A stretch of DNA of 64,000 nucleotides from Mayamaea pseudoterrestris (taxonomy: Eukaryota > Bacillariophyta > Bacillariophyceae > Sellaphorales > Sellaphoraceae): contig BROI01000032.1 of assembly GCA_027923505.1 (NCBI GenBank), forward strand, positions 62,001 to 126,000, given 5' to 3'. Below, one piece after another: positions 19,614 to 30,070 of the stretch. A program made the translations under genes and the position numbers. The first letter of the stretch is position 1, and each line of letters begins with the position of its first letter. The notes under the pieces are model-generated. The model was not told the DNA's origin. It did not search any database and was given only the letters and a program-made list of their open reading frames with translations.

Positions 19614-22600
19614 ATGGAGGCACCCAGCGGCTCAATTGAGCAGAAAGTTGCTACAGACATGGAAGAACTTGAACCAATGGAGAGTCGTGTTCTCGAAATG
19701 GAGCCGACGGACGAAAATCCGGAAGAGTCCAATGACGAGGCAATGACGAAAGTCGATGAAGCGATTGCGGCTCCATCCGAAGCAGCAAGCATCAAGGAGG
19801 AGACAATGAAAGCTCCAGAGACTCCAGCTTCGCGCAAGGAAGCTATTTTAGGACGACTTTCCAAGTGGAGAATGAACAGTCCTGTCGTTGACAACCTCAT
19901 TACAACGACGCAGCGACGAGTCGCCAGCACTGGCGTCTTTGCAAGTCCTCTTAGTTCGGCCAGGCTCAGTCCAGCGCACAGTACTCCGAATAAGAATGAC
20001 TTGAAGCAGGATACTTCGAAAAATGATACAAAGAAAGAAAGTTATTTTGTTCCGCAAAATGACCAAAGTCTTTTGGAGGAGGAATACGACGACGACGACG
20101 ATTCTTCGGCTGCCGAAACAGCGAGTGACGCCGGTTCCTTTGTCAGTCAATCCACGCGGACCAGTGGAGGTTCGTCCACCTTTCACTTAGCGTGGGCGGC
20201 TGCCTCGGTCGTGGACTCGGTCCAAACACAGTTTCGCGGACGCTACGCGTCCGGAGGAACCAACGCAAAAACCCTGTTACATCCAAACATGATGGCGCAT
20301 CCATCCAGCAAAAGCATGACGACTACCAACACGCAACTATCTCGCATGCTTTCCAGCTCGCAACATAATCATATTCAGACGCTGGTGAATGACTTGGCGA
20401 GTCATCAGTACATGATGCTGCTTGGTCGCGGAATGCTTGGTGTCAATCTCAAGCAATGCTACTTGCGCAACGCTGGCGTTTATGTTGATTACCTTGTGCA
20501 AGGAGGAGCGGCCGATCAGACGCGACATGTCTACGTTGGAGACTTGCTGCAGAAGGTTGGGAGTGCGTCGGTCGAAAAGGGAACCATTTTGGAGATCCCA
20601 AAGCAGATTGCTAACGCCAAGCGTCCGCTCCACTTAATTTGGGCAACAGGGACACCTACTTCTGCTGAACGCATGACTGCTATTGATGTTTGCGTTGGAT
20701 TGATGCACCATAATCAAATGCAAAGAAAAGTTTACGATGAAGAGGAAGACGAAGATGATGATGATGCCGCGGAATTTAAGGAGCCAGGCGTTGTTGTTGA
20801 TAGCACTGGTGACTCTTCACAATTTACAAATGGCTCCGACTTTGTTGAGGAAAAGAAATCACAGGAAGAAGCGGAGCCAGCTGCTTTGGAGCAGACACAG
20901 TCGGGCGGATCGGATGTGTCAACGAAAGCAGATACGGGACATGCTGATCTACGCAACATGTCGATTTCCGTCAAGAATGAGTCGAGATTAAAGAATAATG
21001 TAGAAGACACTCAGACAAACATTGAGATTACCTACTCACACTCCATTGATGGTATTTGCAACCCGATTCCATTGTCTTTGCAAGTGCGGCACGCTCTTCA
21101 GGGACATGCAACGAAGCGGAATCACGAAGGCTTTGACGCGCTGGACTTGGTGCAGGCTGCTGGATCGGACGCTAACTTTTACGCAGCGATTCAACATGGC
21201 TTTTTGGAGTGTGTGGCTGACGTTCGGCGTTTTCCATTCTTGGCTCGACACTTGTCCATGCTGGAAGATGTGCATTCCGATCCGGATCATGAGAGTAGCA
21301 ACGCCGTCAAGTCACCTAACGCCATGCTCATGCTCTTTTGTGAATTAGTCAACTACATGGACCTTTACTTGGTTACGCCAGACGAACGCAAATTAGAGAT
21401 TGCAAATAGCATTGCTTACAAGTTCTTTTTGCCCACGCGGTTGGGAAACGAGTTAGTTCCGCCAATGTTCGACTTTCATCAGATCGCACCCGACATGTCT
21501 CTCCGAAAGCTTGAAGCGGCGCTGCATGCAAACGACAAGACCGCCGTTCCACGTGACATATTCTTTGACTTTGCAACTGCCGCCATGGATTCGTTGACAG
21601 GCTACCCATTTTTGTCATTCCTGACGTCGCCAGAGTGCGCTCGCATGCGCGCGTATCTGCGCAATGTGGCTCCGTTTATGAACCTGCCTCTAGATCAAGT
21701 GCTTACCGCAGCATCGACTGACCCGTCGGCAAAGAACTACATATATTATATCATTTTATTCCTACTCAGCTTGACGGATAAAGAAGGATTTGGCGAACAC
21801 GATGATTTATTAAGTAAAGGAGATGGCGTCCGAGTGGAACATGCCGTTGGCGGTATCTGTGCCGCGCTCTTCATCAATAGCGAATTACTACCGGCTCTCG
21901 CGAAAGCTGAGGACGACGCAACGATCATTCACCGTTATGAGCAGCTCTGGGAACATTTTGTCGATCCAAACTGTGGTGCTCTTGAGATTCTTCCGCACAC
22001 AGGAGGAGCCATTGATAGTCTCAAGGTGCTACGATTGTCGTTGGATCGTATCAAGTCGTCTTTTGCATCGGCGAGTGGCACTGTCGATGAGCGCAGGCAG
22101 CAACTAGTTACGAGTCTTGTGGATTCATCGATGAAGGGACTACTTGCCGACTTGGCTAATGATCTTGCTTTTGAATACGCAGCGAATCTTCATCCCAAGT
22201 TTCGGGAGCACAAATTTCACGAATGGTTGTGCTCTGAAATGGCCCTGGGCAAAAACGACAATGACAAATGCTTAGCACTCTCAGATCTGGCGAATGGTTG
22301 CATCAAGCGACTGCTCCGCAAGACAAATCTTCCTAACGGAGTTGCTCCGCATAAACCGACGCACATTAACGACGATGTTTCACATTCCGGCGAGGCAACT
22401 TCGGCTGGCTCTAAACATATCGTAGCGGAATATGCTGTCATTTTTGGCAGCGCTGATCAGTCCCAGGAGAGCAAACACAGCGTACAGCGATATGCTTGTC
22501 AGTTGCTCATCCCAGAACGAAACGGACTTACACCCGACGATGTGCCAGCGACTTTGGAAAGCTACGCTATCATGTCACCTCTTCAGTCGAAACCATTTAA

Positions 22601-23981
22601 TTGTTTGCCGGTAGGGACACGGATAAGCGCTGACGGATGGGCTGTTACGTTGCAGAACTTTGTCGTGCCCCGCGCTGACGCTGCATCGGAAAGTGGCGAG
22701 GAAGCTCCTCTCTATGGTGTGTCGCTGGTGTTTCAGAAAGTGTCCTCAGCGTTGACTTCCGAGCACGTCAAAATTAATGAGGGCTCTGTGGTTGATGCAC
22801 ATGATGATTTGCCACTTTTTAATCAGCGGCTGCATGAAGAATCTTGGATAGACTGGTCGTCGACAATTGCAGATCGATGCATTGGGATTGCGTTGGTTAG
22901 TCAAAGGAACACGATGCTATCAATGCGCGATACCCTTTCGCGCATTTTACAAACACACGCGTCGAGGGAAGGATGCGCCGACAGAGTATGCTTGGGTCTT
23001 ATCAATATTCTTGGAAATTTTCGACACGCGGATATTGAGCCACAAGCTATTTTGTCTATCTTTAGATCGCCGATGGATATTGCGTTATCACCATGGCGCG
23101 AATTGCCAAACACGGCGCAAGCGGAAGAGTTCGAACAGGTTTCTGGCCGGCATCTTCTTGAGAGTCTTCCGCCAATTCCGCTGGCACTGCTATTTACTAC
23201 TGCTCTGCTTGAGCAAAAGATCGTGTTTACTTCCAGTCGTCGCAGTCTTCTTCTATCGGCAACTACGGCCTTGAGCAAGCTTTTGCGGCCGCTTCGATGG
23301 TGGCATTTGATGGTTCCTTGTGTGCCGGCTTCCTTAGCCGGCGACTTGCTTCAGTACCCTGCACCTTTCATTCTTGGCATGTCGACGGAAGACTCTGGAA
23401 TCATGGAACACATACGGGATTTGCCACGTGATGTAACGCTGGTTGATTTGGACGTTGGTCGCGTTATCCTTGCTCCATCATTTGCTAAAGATTGCGAGCT
23501 TGGCCGTGGTGTGCCTAACAACGTGGATACGTCTCGAGCATTGCGACAGCAAGTGCTTTTCATGAGCCAGGCGCTGGGCGGTGTGTTTGGTTCAGTAATC
23601 TACCCGGATACATGGGGTATCGACGGACCGGAAGCAAATGTTTCACATGTTGGGACAGCATTCGATCGCCTGTGCAATGTCTGCCGCGAGTTTGTTGATG
23701 AACTCCTGGCTGGCACCGGATCGTGCTGCTACTGGATTGAGGAAGCTAATGCTACGGAAGCAGTCGAACCCACGGTTCTTTTTGACGAAGACAGATTTTT
23801 CCATGTAAAGAATTTGCGGGCAAGCGAGGGATTTGCGCCGCTGTTTGGTATGCCGAATTCCAGCAAGCTTGCGATTACATTGGAAGACTTTGATCTCATA
23901 CTAGAAGTCTTTTTGCGCTGTCAAAGCATGAACGTGTACATTGGATCTCGCAACAAGAACCAAATGGCACTATCGCTTTGA
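19614..23981 (+). CDS. PDZ-RGS-DENN multidomain signalling protein
   Basis: 1455 residues, intronless, from the ATG at 19614; the codon two triplets upstream is GTG. In order: an acidic disordered N-terminus; a PDZ-like domain at about 265-345 (LLGRGMLGVNLKQ, then VQGGAADQTRHVYVGDLLQ); an RGS-like helical domain at about 560-690 (FCELVNYMDLYL, then GYPFLSFLTSPECARM); a helical linker; then DENN from about 940 (EYAVIFGSADQS) to about 1290, with the central signature LEQKIVFTSSRRSLLLS and LRWWHLMVPCVPASL. PDZ binds C-terminal peptides, RGS accelerates G-alpha GTPase and DENN exchanges nucleotide on Rabs. The protein could link heterotrimeric G-protein signals to Rab-driven traffic. The RGS call is the weakest of the three. 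Confidence 0.8.
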   Translation: MEAPSGSIEQKVATDMEELEPMESRVLEMEPTDENPEESNDEAMTKVDEAIAAPSEAASIKEETMKAPETPASRKEAILGRLSKWRMNSPVVDNLITTTQRRVASTGVFASPLSSARLSPAHSTPNKNDLKQDTSKNDTKKESYFVPQNDQSLLEEEYDDDDDSSAAETASDAGSFVSQSTRTSGGSSTFHLAWAAASVVDSVQTQFRGRYASGGTNAKTLLHPNMMAHPSSKSMTTTNTQLSRMLSSSQHNHIQTLVNDLASHQYMMLLGRGMLGVNLKQCYLRNAGVYVDYLVQGGAADQTRHVYVGDLLQKVGSASVEKGTILEIPKQIANAKRPLHLIWATGTPTSAERMTAIDVCVGLMHHNQMQRKVYDEEEDEDDDDAAEFKEPGVVVDSTGDSSQFTNGSDFVEEKKSQEEAEPAALEQTQSGGSDVSTKADTGHADLRNMSISVKNESRLKNNVEDTQTNIEITYSHSIDGICNPIPLSLQVRHALQGHATKRNHEGFDALDLVQAAGSDANFYAAIQHGFLECVADVRRFPFLARHLSMLEDVHSDPDHESSNAVKSPNAMLMLFCELVNYMDLYLVTPDERKLEIANSIAYKFFLPTRLGNELVPPMFDFHQIAPDMSLRKLEAALHANDKTAVPRDIFFDFATAAMDSLTGYPFLSFLTSPECARMRAYLRNVAPFMNLPLDQVLTAASTDPSAKNYIYYIILFLLSLTDKEGFGEHDDLLSKGDGVRVEHAVGGICAALFINSELLPALAKAEDDATIIHRYEQLWEHFVDPNCGALEILPHTGGAIDSLKVLRLSLDRIKSSFASASGTVDERRQQLVTSLVDSSMKGLLADLANDLAFEYAANLHPKFREHKFHEWLCSEMALGKNDNDKCLALSDLANGCIKRLLRKTNLPNGVAPHKPTHINDDVSHSGEATSAGSKHIVAEYAVIFGSADQSQESKHSVQRYACQLLIPERNGLTPDDVPATLESYAIMSPLQSKPFNCLPVGTRISADGWAVTLQNFVVPRADAASESGEEAPLYGVSLVFQKVSSALTSEHVKINEGSVVDAHDDLPLFNQRLHEESWIDWSSTIADRCIGIALVSQRNTMLSMRDTLSRILQTHASREGCADRVCLGLINILGNFRHADIEPQAILSIFRSPMDIALSPWRELPNTAQAEEFEQVSGRHLLESLPPIPLALLFTTALLEQKIVFTSSRRSLLLSATTALSKLLRPLRWWHLMVPCVPASLAGDLLQYPAPFILGMSTEDSGIMEHIRDLPRDVTLVDLDVGRVILAPSFAKDCELGRGVPNNVDTSRALRQQVLFMSQALGGVFGSVIYPDTWGIDGPEANVSHVGTAFDRLCNVCREFVDELLAGTGSCCYWIEEANATEAVEPTVLFDEDRFFHVKNLRASEGFAPLFGMPNSSKLAITLEDFDLILEVFLRCQSMNVYIGSRNKNQMALSL

Positions 23982-24133
23982 ACCACCGTAGAAGTCATCG
24001 ACAATGAGTAAAGATTAAAATATAGTTAGGCAAATCGATACAGTCACACGGCGTATACACATTTATGCATGCTCGCTTCTGGACAAGTTTAGAGGTAGCT
24101 CTTTCGCTCCTTGCGCAAATGACCATCCCCTTT

Positions 24134-25533
24134 TTACGTTAAATGGCTATTATCGTGGTGCATCCGGAGATGAAACTGCTGCGGACTGGCTGTAACAACT
24201 TGAGACTCTGGAGTAGGTCGCTGTGAGTTAGGGGTTGTCATAGCAAGACGCTTGTTCGCATTTTGTGGTAACTTGGTAGTGTGCACGTTTGCTGCATTTG
24301 GAGCAACATTCTCTTCCGATGCTCGACGATGCATTGCTTTCGTGACAGGCGGTGGTGCATCCCTTGAAAGAGAGGAAGCAGAAGCCGACAATTGCGAAGT
24401 CGTCCAATCTAACGCGCCAGGAATACTGCCATTGCAAACAAACTCGTGCTGCAATGCAGCTTCGCTCGTCAAACGATGTTCGGGGTCCAAGGCAAGTGAT
24501 TGAAAACAAAAGTCATTGGCCGCAAACGAGACTGCCTGTGTGCGAGAGTCGGCCATGATCAGTTCCACCCGCGCTCGTGGACATTTCAAATGCGCCGCCG
24601 GAGATTGCTGGTCTCGCGTCTGTGCGATAAAGCTTCCCGGATATTGTGCAGTCATTGTCGCCGGTAAGGGTCCAAGTAAATTCACAATGAGCTGGAGCTG
24701 ATGGAGCTCGCTTTGACCAGGAAACAATGGTCGCAGTCGAAATAGTTCCGTGACGATGCAACCCATGGCAAAAATATCCATGCTCGTATTGTACGCGTGC
24801 TGCGTTGATAAACTTGTCGCTGTCATGTTGCGCGCAATGCTTCCCAGCAATACTTCCGGCGCTCGATACCAGCGAGTTGAAATGTAGGCAGTCAATGGGT
24901 GCGTCGCTTCGTGAGGACCGCGCGCCAGCGAAAAGTCGGCAAGCTTTAGAATGATGCTTCCATCGCGGCGACGGCAGATGCAAAAGTTCTCCGGCTTGAC
25001 GTCGCGATGAATGTAGAACAGTCGGTGCAAGTGTGCGAGGCCTTGAAAGGCTTGGTTTGTCAGCGAGACAATGACTTGTTCGGGAATTGATGTTCGATTC
25101 GCCCGATTCTCCATAATGAAGTCATGCAAGCTTCCGTCTGTCATGTACTCAAATACAAAACTGACGAGACCGTCCTGGGATCGAATGACTTCAATTAGGG
25201 CGACAATGGACGGGTGCCGATTGAGGCGCATCAAGCTCTGAAGCTCACGCATCTTGATTAAGTCTTTCCATGGAAGCGACTCTTTTAAAATCTTGATAGC
25301 GTACTTGAAAGATAAAAGTATAGTAGAGATCAAGTGAGCAAGTGATTTGGTATTAGCTAAGCCGCAATAATTGCAAAGGTCGAGCGGTCGCTCCAACAAG
25401 CAGCGACATCTGTGGCGGCATTGGCAATGACAAATGACGATCGTACCTTCTCGTGCGTCTCCTTGTTTACAGCTAAATGAACTGTCCCGAATGATCCTTC
25501 ACCCAAGACATTGGTTATCTGATAGCGGTTCAT
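24134..25533 (-). CDS. MAK/ICK/MOK-type (RCK) protein kinase with DFS loop
   Basis: Exons on the minus strand: 25533-25447 (MNRYQITNVLGEGSFGTVHLA and 8 more residues) and 25303-24134. The intron 25304-25446 (143 nt; GTACGA, CTTTCAAG) keeps the frame, giving 418 residues. The kinase has the Gly loop GEGSFG, YAIK lysine, HRDVKPEN, TAYISTRWYRAPE (TxY activation loop) and a CMGC insert. The MAK/MOK relationship rests on the loop and YRAPEVLL. The DFG motif reads DFS, a change at the normally invariant Gly. A Ser/Pro-rich tail follows. RCK kinases control cilium length in flagellated cells and meiosis in yeast (Ime2). Upstream of 25533 lies 373 bp without a gene. Confidence 0.8.
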
Positions 25534-25906
25534 GATAATTAGTCAGGCAGATGATTATGCGAGAGCATTAAATGGCCAAGGGGACGTCATTGTGGACGAG
25601 CCGAACACGACGCTTATCGCGTGTGACAAAACTCTCAGCGGTTTAAGAATGATAACCGGTACGACACTTGACTTCGCTGGTCATGCATTCTCTCCATCTA
25701 GAATCGAATGTGCATCGTTCGAATGCTATACTAGCCCAGCAATCACCTTTGCCTGCTATATTTTTATCAAGCAAGCCAACATGAAGCCCGAGCCTTTGCT
25801 CGTCAGGTCTTAGGATCCGTATCTGCTTTTGTTCTTTGTTGTTTTGCGTTACTCATCGGCTCATCGCCACCATCGCCATTCAGGAAATTCACAAGAACGC
25901 AAGAAA
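25534..25906. other. intergenic, 373 bp
   Basis: Upstream region of the MAK-like kinase (minus) and of the possible small gene at 25907 (plus). No motif is identified. Confidence 0.4.
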
Positions 25907-26275
25907 ATGGCTCCGATCTTTAAAAAAAAAGCTCAAAAGTGGGTGATGTCGAAATTGGAAGTCTAGAAAACGCAAACGACTGTAGTAACAGTCGAAAAAC
26001 CGAATCTTTCGTTCCTCAGCACTTCCTCGCAAGGTAGGCTTTCAATAAATATCCAAATTTTGATCGAATACGACGACAAACACGGAGATGTCGAATGCGC
26101 CTCGAAGCTTTCGGAAGAACAAAGCACTCTGCTCGTGGGTCCAGAAGCAGCGCTGAATTTATTGCTTCCAGAAAGACGGATCACACTCGAGAAATTGGAT
26201 TTGTTTCGAAGCGAAAGAGCGATTATGCAACCCCTGACAGGAAATATAGTGTCTCCGCAATATGTGATAACATAA
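25907..26275 (+). CDS. possible small spliced gene, 95 residues
   Basis: The ATG at 25907 sits in a strong initiation context (gaaaATGGC) and starts MAPIFKKKAQ. An intron from 25939 (GTGGGT) to 26019 (pyrimidine-rich, CCTCAG) would join 25907-25938 to 26020-26275 in frame. The second exon is open for 85 codons with protein-like content (IEYDDKHGDVECASKLSEEQ). A second donor at 25948 would also keep the frame. I recognise no domain. The 81-nt intron matches others in this window. The alternative is chance open frames in an intergenic stretch. Confidence 0.35.
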
Positions 26276-26573
26276 CGACTGCAATGTGCCTCGGATTTCT
26301 ATTAAATTCTCTGTCGTTTTGGTCGCTATGCCGAGTCGTTTCCGAATGCTGCGAGTAGGAGGAGCTACGAAACGATGGAACAGTTTCCCTTTATACAGGC
26401 GACTATTGCGCAAGATAGGAGTAACAAACATAGTATGCCTTATTAAGCGAATTTGTATAACTTGAGTAATCTTTACTACGAAAAATATTCGACTTTGAGC
26501 TGCTCACTGGATCATCATGCCCAAATCCTTGCACTTGTTATGCGCACTCATGTGAGTCATCTTGATTGCGTCC
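26276..26573. other. intergenic, 298 bp
   Basis: Lies between the possible small gene and the stop of the Ser-rich gene. Nothing is recognised. Confidence 0.4.
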
Positions 26574-29441
26574 TCATTCTTGGTTATCTGCCTCCGGTGT
26601 CATAGCCCGCACCTTGACTCTCACCTTGATCCTGGTCGCTTTACTTAATTGGTCGGTGTTTGGCGAGCCAATAAATTGTTCGCTCGCCGTGCAGATCGGT
26701 AAAGCTGACCGACTATTTATCGAACGTTGGCTTCCATTCTTAACGCGTGGTCGAGATAAAGACCGTCGCGCTAATTGACTGTCCTCTGTTTCTAATGTGA
26801 GCGGACGCCGAATACGGACAGCAATGCGTTGGGCGGTCGACGGCACTGATGTCTTGGAAAGAGCAATTGGCAGCTTTACTTTGTCGCCGAAATCTGACGA
26901 AGAGATATCGCGTGCAGATCCTTTTCGAAAAGCTTCCTTGACGACCTTTAAGATATTCTGAGCTTTGCTTTTTGCGTTCGGAGAGTCGGTGACTTGTATT
27001 TGAGACTGGTTTGAAATGACATTGTTTATTGGTGCGCTTTGACTCTGAGGTGGAGAGCGAGGCAAACTTTTGGAACGTTTATTGGAATTCTGGGTACTCT
27101 TTTGCGGCGACGAGCGACTGCGAAGTTGGCCATTGGTAGCTGAGGAGGCAGTCGCTCGTCCACGACCCGCAATCTTCGCCTTTTGCAATATTTCAGGCGG
27201 AGGAATTGCTTCGCAGTGGTGCACTGCAGAACTGTTGCCGACGCAAAGAGTCGCGCTGCGTAAGGGTCCATTCGAGGTAACAGCTGCATTTTTCGGGCTA
27301 CCGTCAGATTGCCGCCTTTGGGTGCATTGTTCCTTTTTCTTTTTCTTTTTGGGCTGAAGATCTGTTGTCTCAATCAGTGAGTTCAGGCCGTACGAATGTC
27401 CCTTGGCACGCAATTGAGTTTCTGCTGTTGGGCTGCCGCTTGATTCCGCAGCAGAAGGCAATGTAGTAGCCTCGGCGCCTCGAACTACCTTTTTTACGAC
27501 AGGTCCAGCTTTCGCCCCGCCGCTCTTGCGACTTACTGCGCTAGTAGCGGATTTCTCGGCGGAACTTTTGACTGATCGCCCTCCGCGGCCACTGGATGAT
27601 GCATTGCGCTGGTCCAGCAGTGTTGACAACTTCTTCGGCGCCTTTTCGCTAATAGCGTCACTGACAAGCTCGCGGCATAAGGGCACGCGATTGCGATTAT
27701 TGACGCGGGACGTTGTTTCGGAGCTAGTGCTTTTGCCGCAGTTACGTTTGGAACGTCGACTGGATATACTCTTGCCTCCAGAAAGCTGATGGGTGTGAAT
27801 TTGTGCTTGTTCTTCCAAATGGCGCTGAAGCATGGAGTTTTGTGTCTTTATACGTGAAGGTAGCAAGTCAGGATTGCCGCTTTTTGACGATGGCGAATGG
27901 GGACAGTTATTGACTTCCGCCGAAGGAGGGTCTTGACACCATGGATTCGTGTCATCTATTTGAGTATGCTGCGGTTCAACTGTCAGCACTATTGGTGGAA
28001 GACTTGCCATGTCATTTTCAGTTTGCCCGACTGCAGCGACTACACTGCCTCGTCGACAAGGCCGCTCCGGCGGACGCGTCGGGTTATTGCGACTTGATTG
28101 GTCCGTCGATGCATCATCCGATCGTTTTCCGCTAAACACAGTTGACGAAAGCGACGAGGAGAGTGCATCAATTTGAGTGGAGTGCATTGACACCGATTGA
28201 CAGTCCTGCGTATGTGGCTCCCATCGGCTATGATTCGGATTCTTGAAGATCTTTATGCTGTCGTCATCGGTGCTTGATGTATCTGCGTAGGTTTGTTCAG
28301 TAGCTGTCTCTATATCAACCACATGAGGTGCAGCTGTGACAATTGATCTCCTGTCGTCGACCTGCCTCTCGGCACTTCCATTACAAACTCCGTTTGCGAC
28401 AATCATACTCTTGAGCTTTGCTTCCGCTCGATACCGGTCCATCGCCTGCTGAAGCGCTTCTCGAGGAATATATTGAAGTAGCTCCATGGGCGCGATTCCA
28501 AGCTCATGCAACCGAAATGAAATTGTTTGATTCGGGCCCTTTTGTGAAGATACATCAGAGCTTAATGTTGAGACGAGACTCTGGCGGCGCCTTGGAACAT
28601 TCATGGGCGCTACAGAACGCTGCTCTGTTGCAGTTGGGTTAAAGGCTTTATTATCCATGTTTATGGAAGGAGCTTCCGATGCGTCGTGTTGCGCCGTTGA
28701 AAAAGAAGGCTTTCGTCCTTTGCGTGCCGCGGTGATTGCTGGCACGGTTGCACCGCCTTTCAATCCAGCCTTCTTTGGCTTGGATGACGCAGTTGCCGAC
28801 AGAAAGCAAAATACTTCGTCACTATCATGCGCGAATGTAGCTAGAGAATCTACCAACGAATCAATGTTTGAATCGATTGTCCAGTCCATCAAGTCGGCAA
28901 AGTCCAATGAATCGATAGATTGTGTTCGAAGTGGAACGCGGCTCGCTTGTTGTGGTGACATTGCCTTTATCACCGTTGTTGTCATATTACCATTTACATC
29001 ATACTCAACAGGCGAAACATAGTCTTCGTACTCGTCTCCTTGCTGCGCATGTTTCTCGGCATCGTTGGCTGATGATCCACTACGTCTATCATCCGATCCA
29101 CCATGTGATTGCGAGACATTTTCCTTGATAAGTTCATTCACGTTGATGCAAGCCGCCGCAGAAATCACTGCAGGAGAAGCAATGAACAGTGCCGAGTAGT
29201 TTGTCGTTCCAGTCGTCTCCGCGGTACTTGTCGTGAGTGCTTCGGTCGCGACCGACTGTACATCCGATGCAAGGTCTTTCATGCTGCTGCCGGCGGGAGA
29301 TTTACCAAGCTGAAGCTTCTTGTTGATGATATGATTGGTTGCTGCTAAGGCCATCGTCCAAGGCTCTTCCTCAATGGCAGTGGATTGCATGGTGCTTCTG
29401 GAAGACGTGGAAAGCAATCGTAGTAAGCTACTCTCGGCCAT
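26574..29441 (-). CDS. Ser-rich, basic, mostly disordered protein of unknown function
   Basis: 955 residues, single exon, ATG at 29441. Most of the chain is Ser/Thr/Arg/Lys-rich and disordered. Basophilic phosphosite-like motifs occur (PRRRQSLVS; PCRRGSVVA), as do Lys runs (PKKKKKK). One ordered-looking segment near residues 305-340 reads RLHELGIAPMELLQYIP and continues as a helix. A similar segment occurs in the Arg/Ser-rich protein at 56561. The C-terminus contains several RVRIRRP/RVKVRV strands. No enzyme motif is seen; a scaffold, cytoskeletal or nucleic-acid-associated role is possible. Confidence 0.6.
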   Translation of the reverse strand: MAESSLLRLLSTSSRSTMQSTAIEEEPWTMALAATNHIINKKLQLGKSPAGSSMKDLASDVQSVATEALTTSTAETTGTTNYSALFIASPAVISAAACINVNELIKENVSQSHGGSDDRRSGSSANDAEKHAQQGDEYEDYVSPVEYDVNGNMTTTVIKAMSPQQASRVPLRTQSIDSLDFADLMDWTIDSNIDSLVDSLATFAHDSDEVFCFLSATASSKPKKAGLKGGATVPAITAARKGRKPSFSTAQHDASEAPSINMDNKAFNPTATEQRSVAPMNVPRRRQSLVSTLSSDVSSQKGPNQTISFRLHELGIAPMELLQYIPREALQQAMDRYRAEAKLKSMIVANGVCNGSAERQVDDRRSIVTAAPHVVDIETATEQTYADTSSTDDDSIKIFKNPNHSRWEPHTQDCQSVSMHSTQIDALSSSLSSTVFSGKRSDDASTDQSSRNNPTRPPERPCRRGSVVAAVGQTENDMASLPPIVLTVEPQHTQIDDTNPWCQDPPSAEVNNCPHSPSSKSGNPDLLPSRIKTQNSMLQRHLEEQAQIHTHQLSGGKSISSRRSKRNCGKSTSSETTSRVNNRNRVPLCRELVSDAISEKAPKKLSTLLDQRNASSSGRGGRSVKSSAEKSATSAVSRKSGGAKAGPVVKKVVRGAEATTLPSAAESSGSPTAETQLRAKGHSYGLNSLIETTDLQPKKKKKKEQCTQRRQSDGSPKNAAVTSNGPLRSATLCVGNSSAVHHCEAIPPPEILQKAKIAGRGRATASSATNGQLRSRSSPQKSTQNSNKRSKSLPRSPPQSQSAPINNVISNQSQIQVTDSPNAKSKAQNILKVVKEAFRKGSARDISSSDFGDKVKLPIALSKTSVPSTAQRIAVRIRRPLTLETEDSQLARRSLSRPRVKNGSQRSINSRSALPICTASEQFIGSPNTDQLSKATRIKVRVKVRAMTPEADNQE

Positions 29442-30070
29442 GCTCCTCGTAGTTGAAGGACGAATTGCCCTTGGTCAATATGGTTGATGGTTGAGCGAAG
29501 CCTCACTCACTGGGTCGACGATTTTGTCGTAAGCTGTGACTCTCCTTCCAGTATGATCGAGAAACCTGCCGATGAGCAGACGCAGTTTGTGGATTTAATA
29601 GTATAAGTGAGAGAAAACAAACTATCCAGCCGAGGCAGCAGCAACCGACCGACGTTGTGGTTTGCTTTCTGCAGTTTCAAGGCAATTGCTTTCAACGCGA
29701 CGGAGCCACGATCGCTGCCCTTTTCATGGCAATAAATTTTCAGTCGTGTCTGATTTCATTGAATAACGAAACACATGGCCAAGAAACCAGTATGACTGTG
29801 ATATGTTGTACACAAGTACTGAGTGACGAGTTTTGAAAAGTATCAAAGCTGGATGTCAAAAAAGACAACTACACTTTCAACTATAGTAAACAATACAAGT
29901 CATTTCTACGACTAGTCTCTATTATTGCCATATCTTGATCCTACAATATTGCCCTATGGAAAGGCCCAAACCCTGTCTAACGGTACGACACGAAAATTCT
30001 GCGACGAGAACCGAAGAGCTGCATCAACGCGTGGATTCACAGTCATGTCATTTGTGTTCCGCCATCAACC
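29442..30070. promoter_or_regulatory. divergent intergenic, 629 bp
   Basis: Between the Ser-rich protein start (minus) and the fatty-acid hydroxylase start (plus). It should contain both promoters. No repeat or RNA is recognised. Confidence 0.4.
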
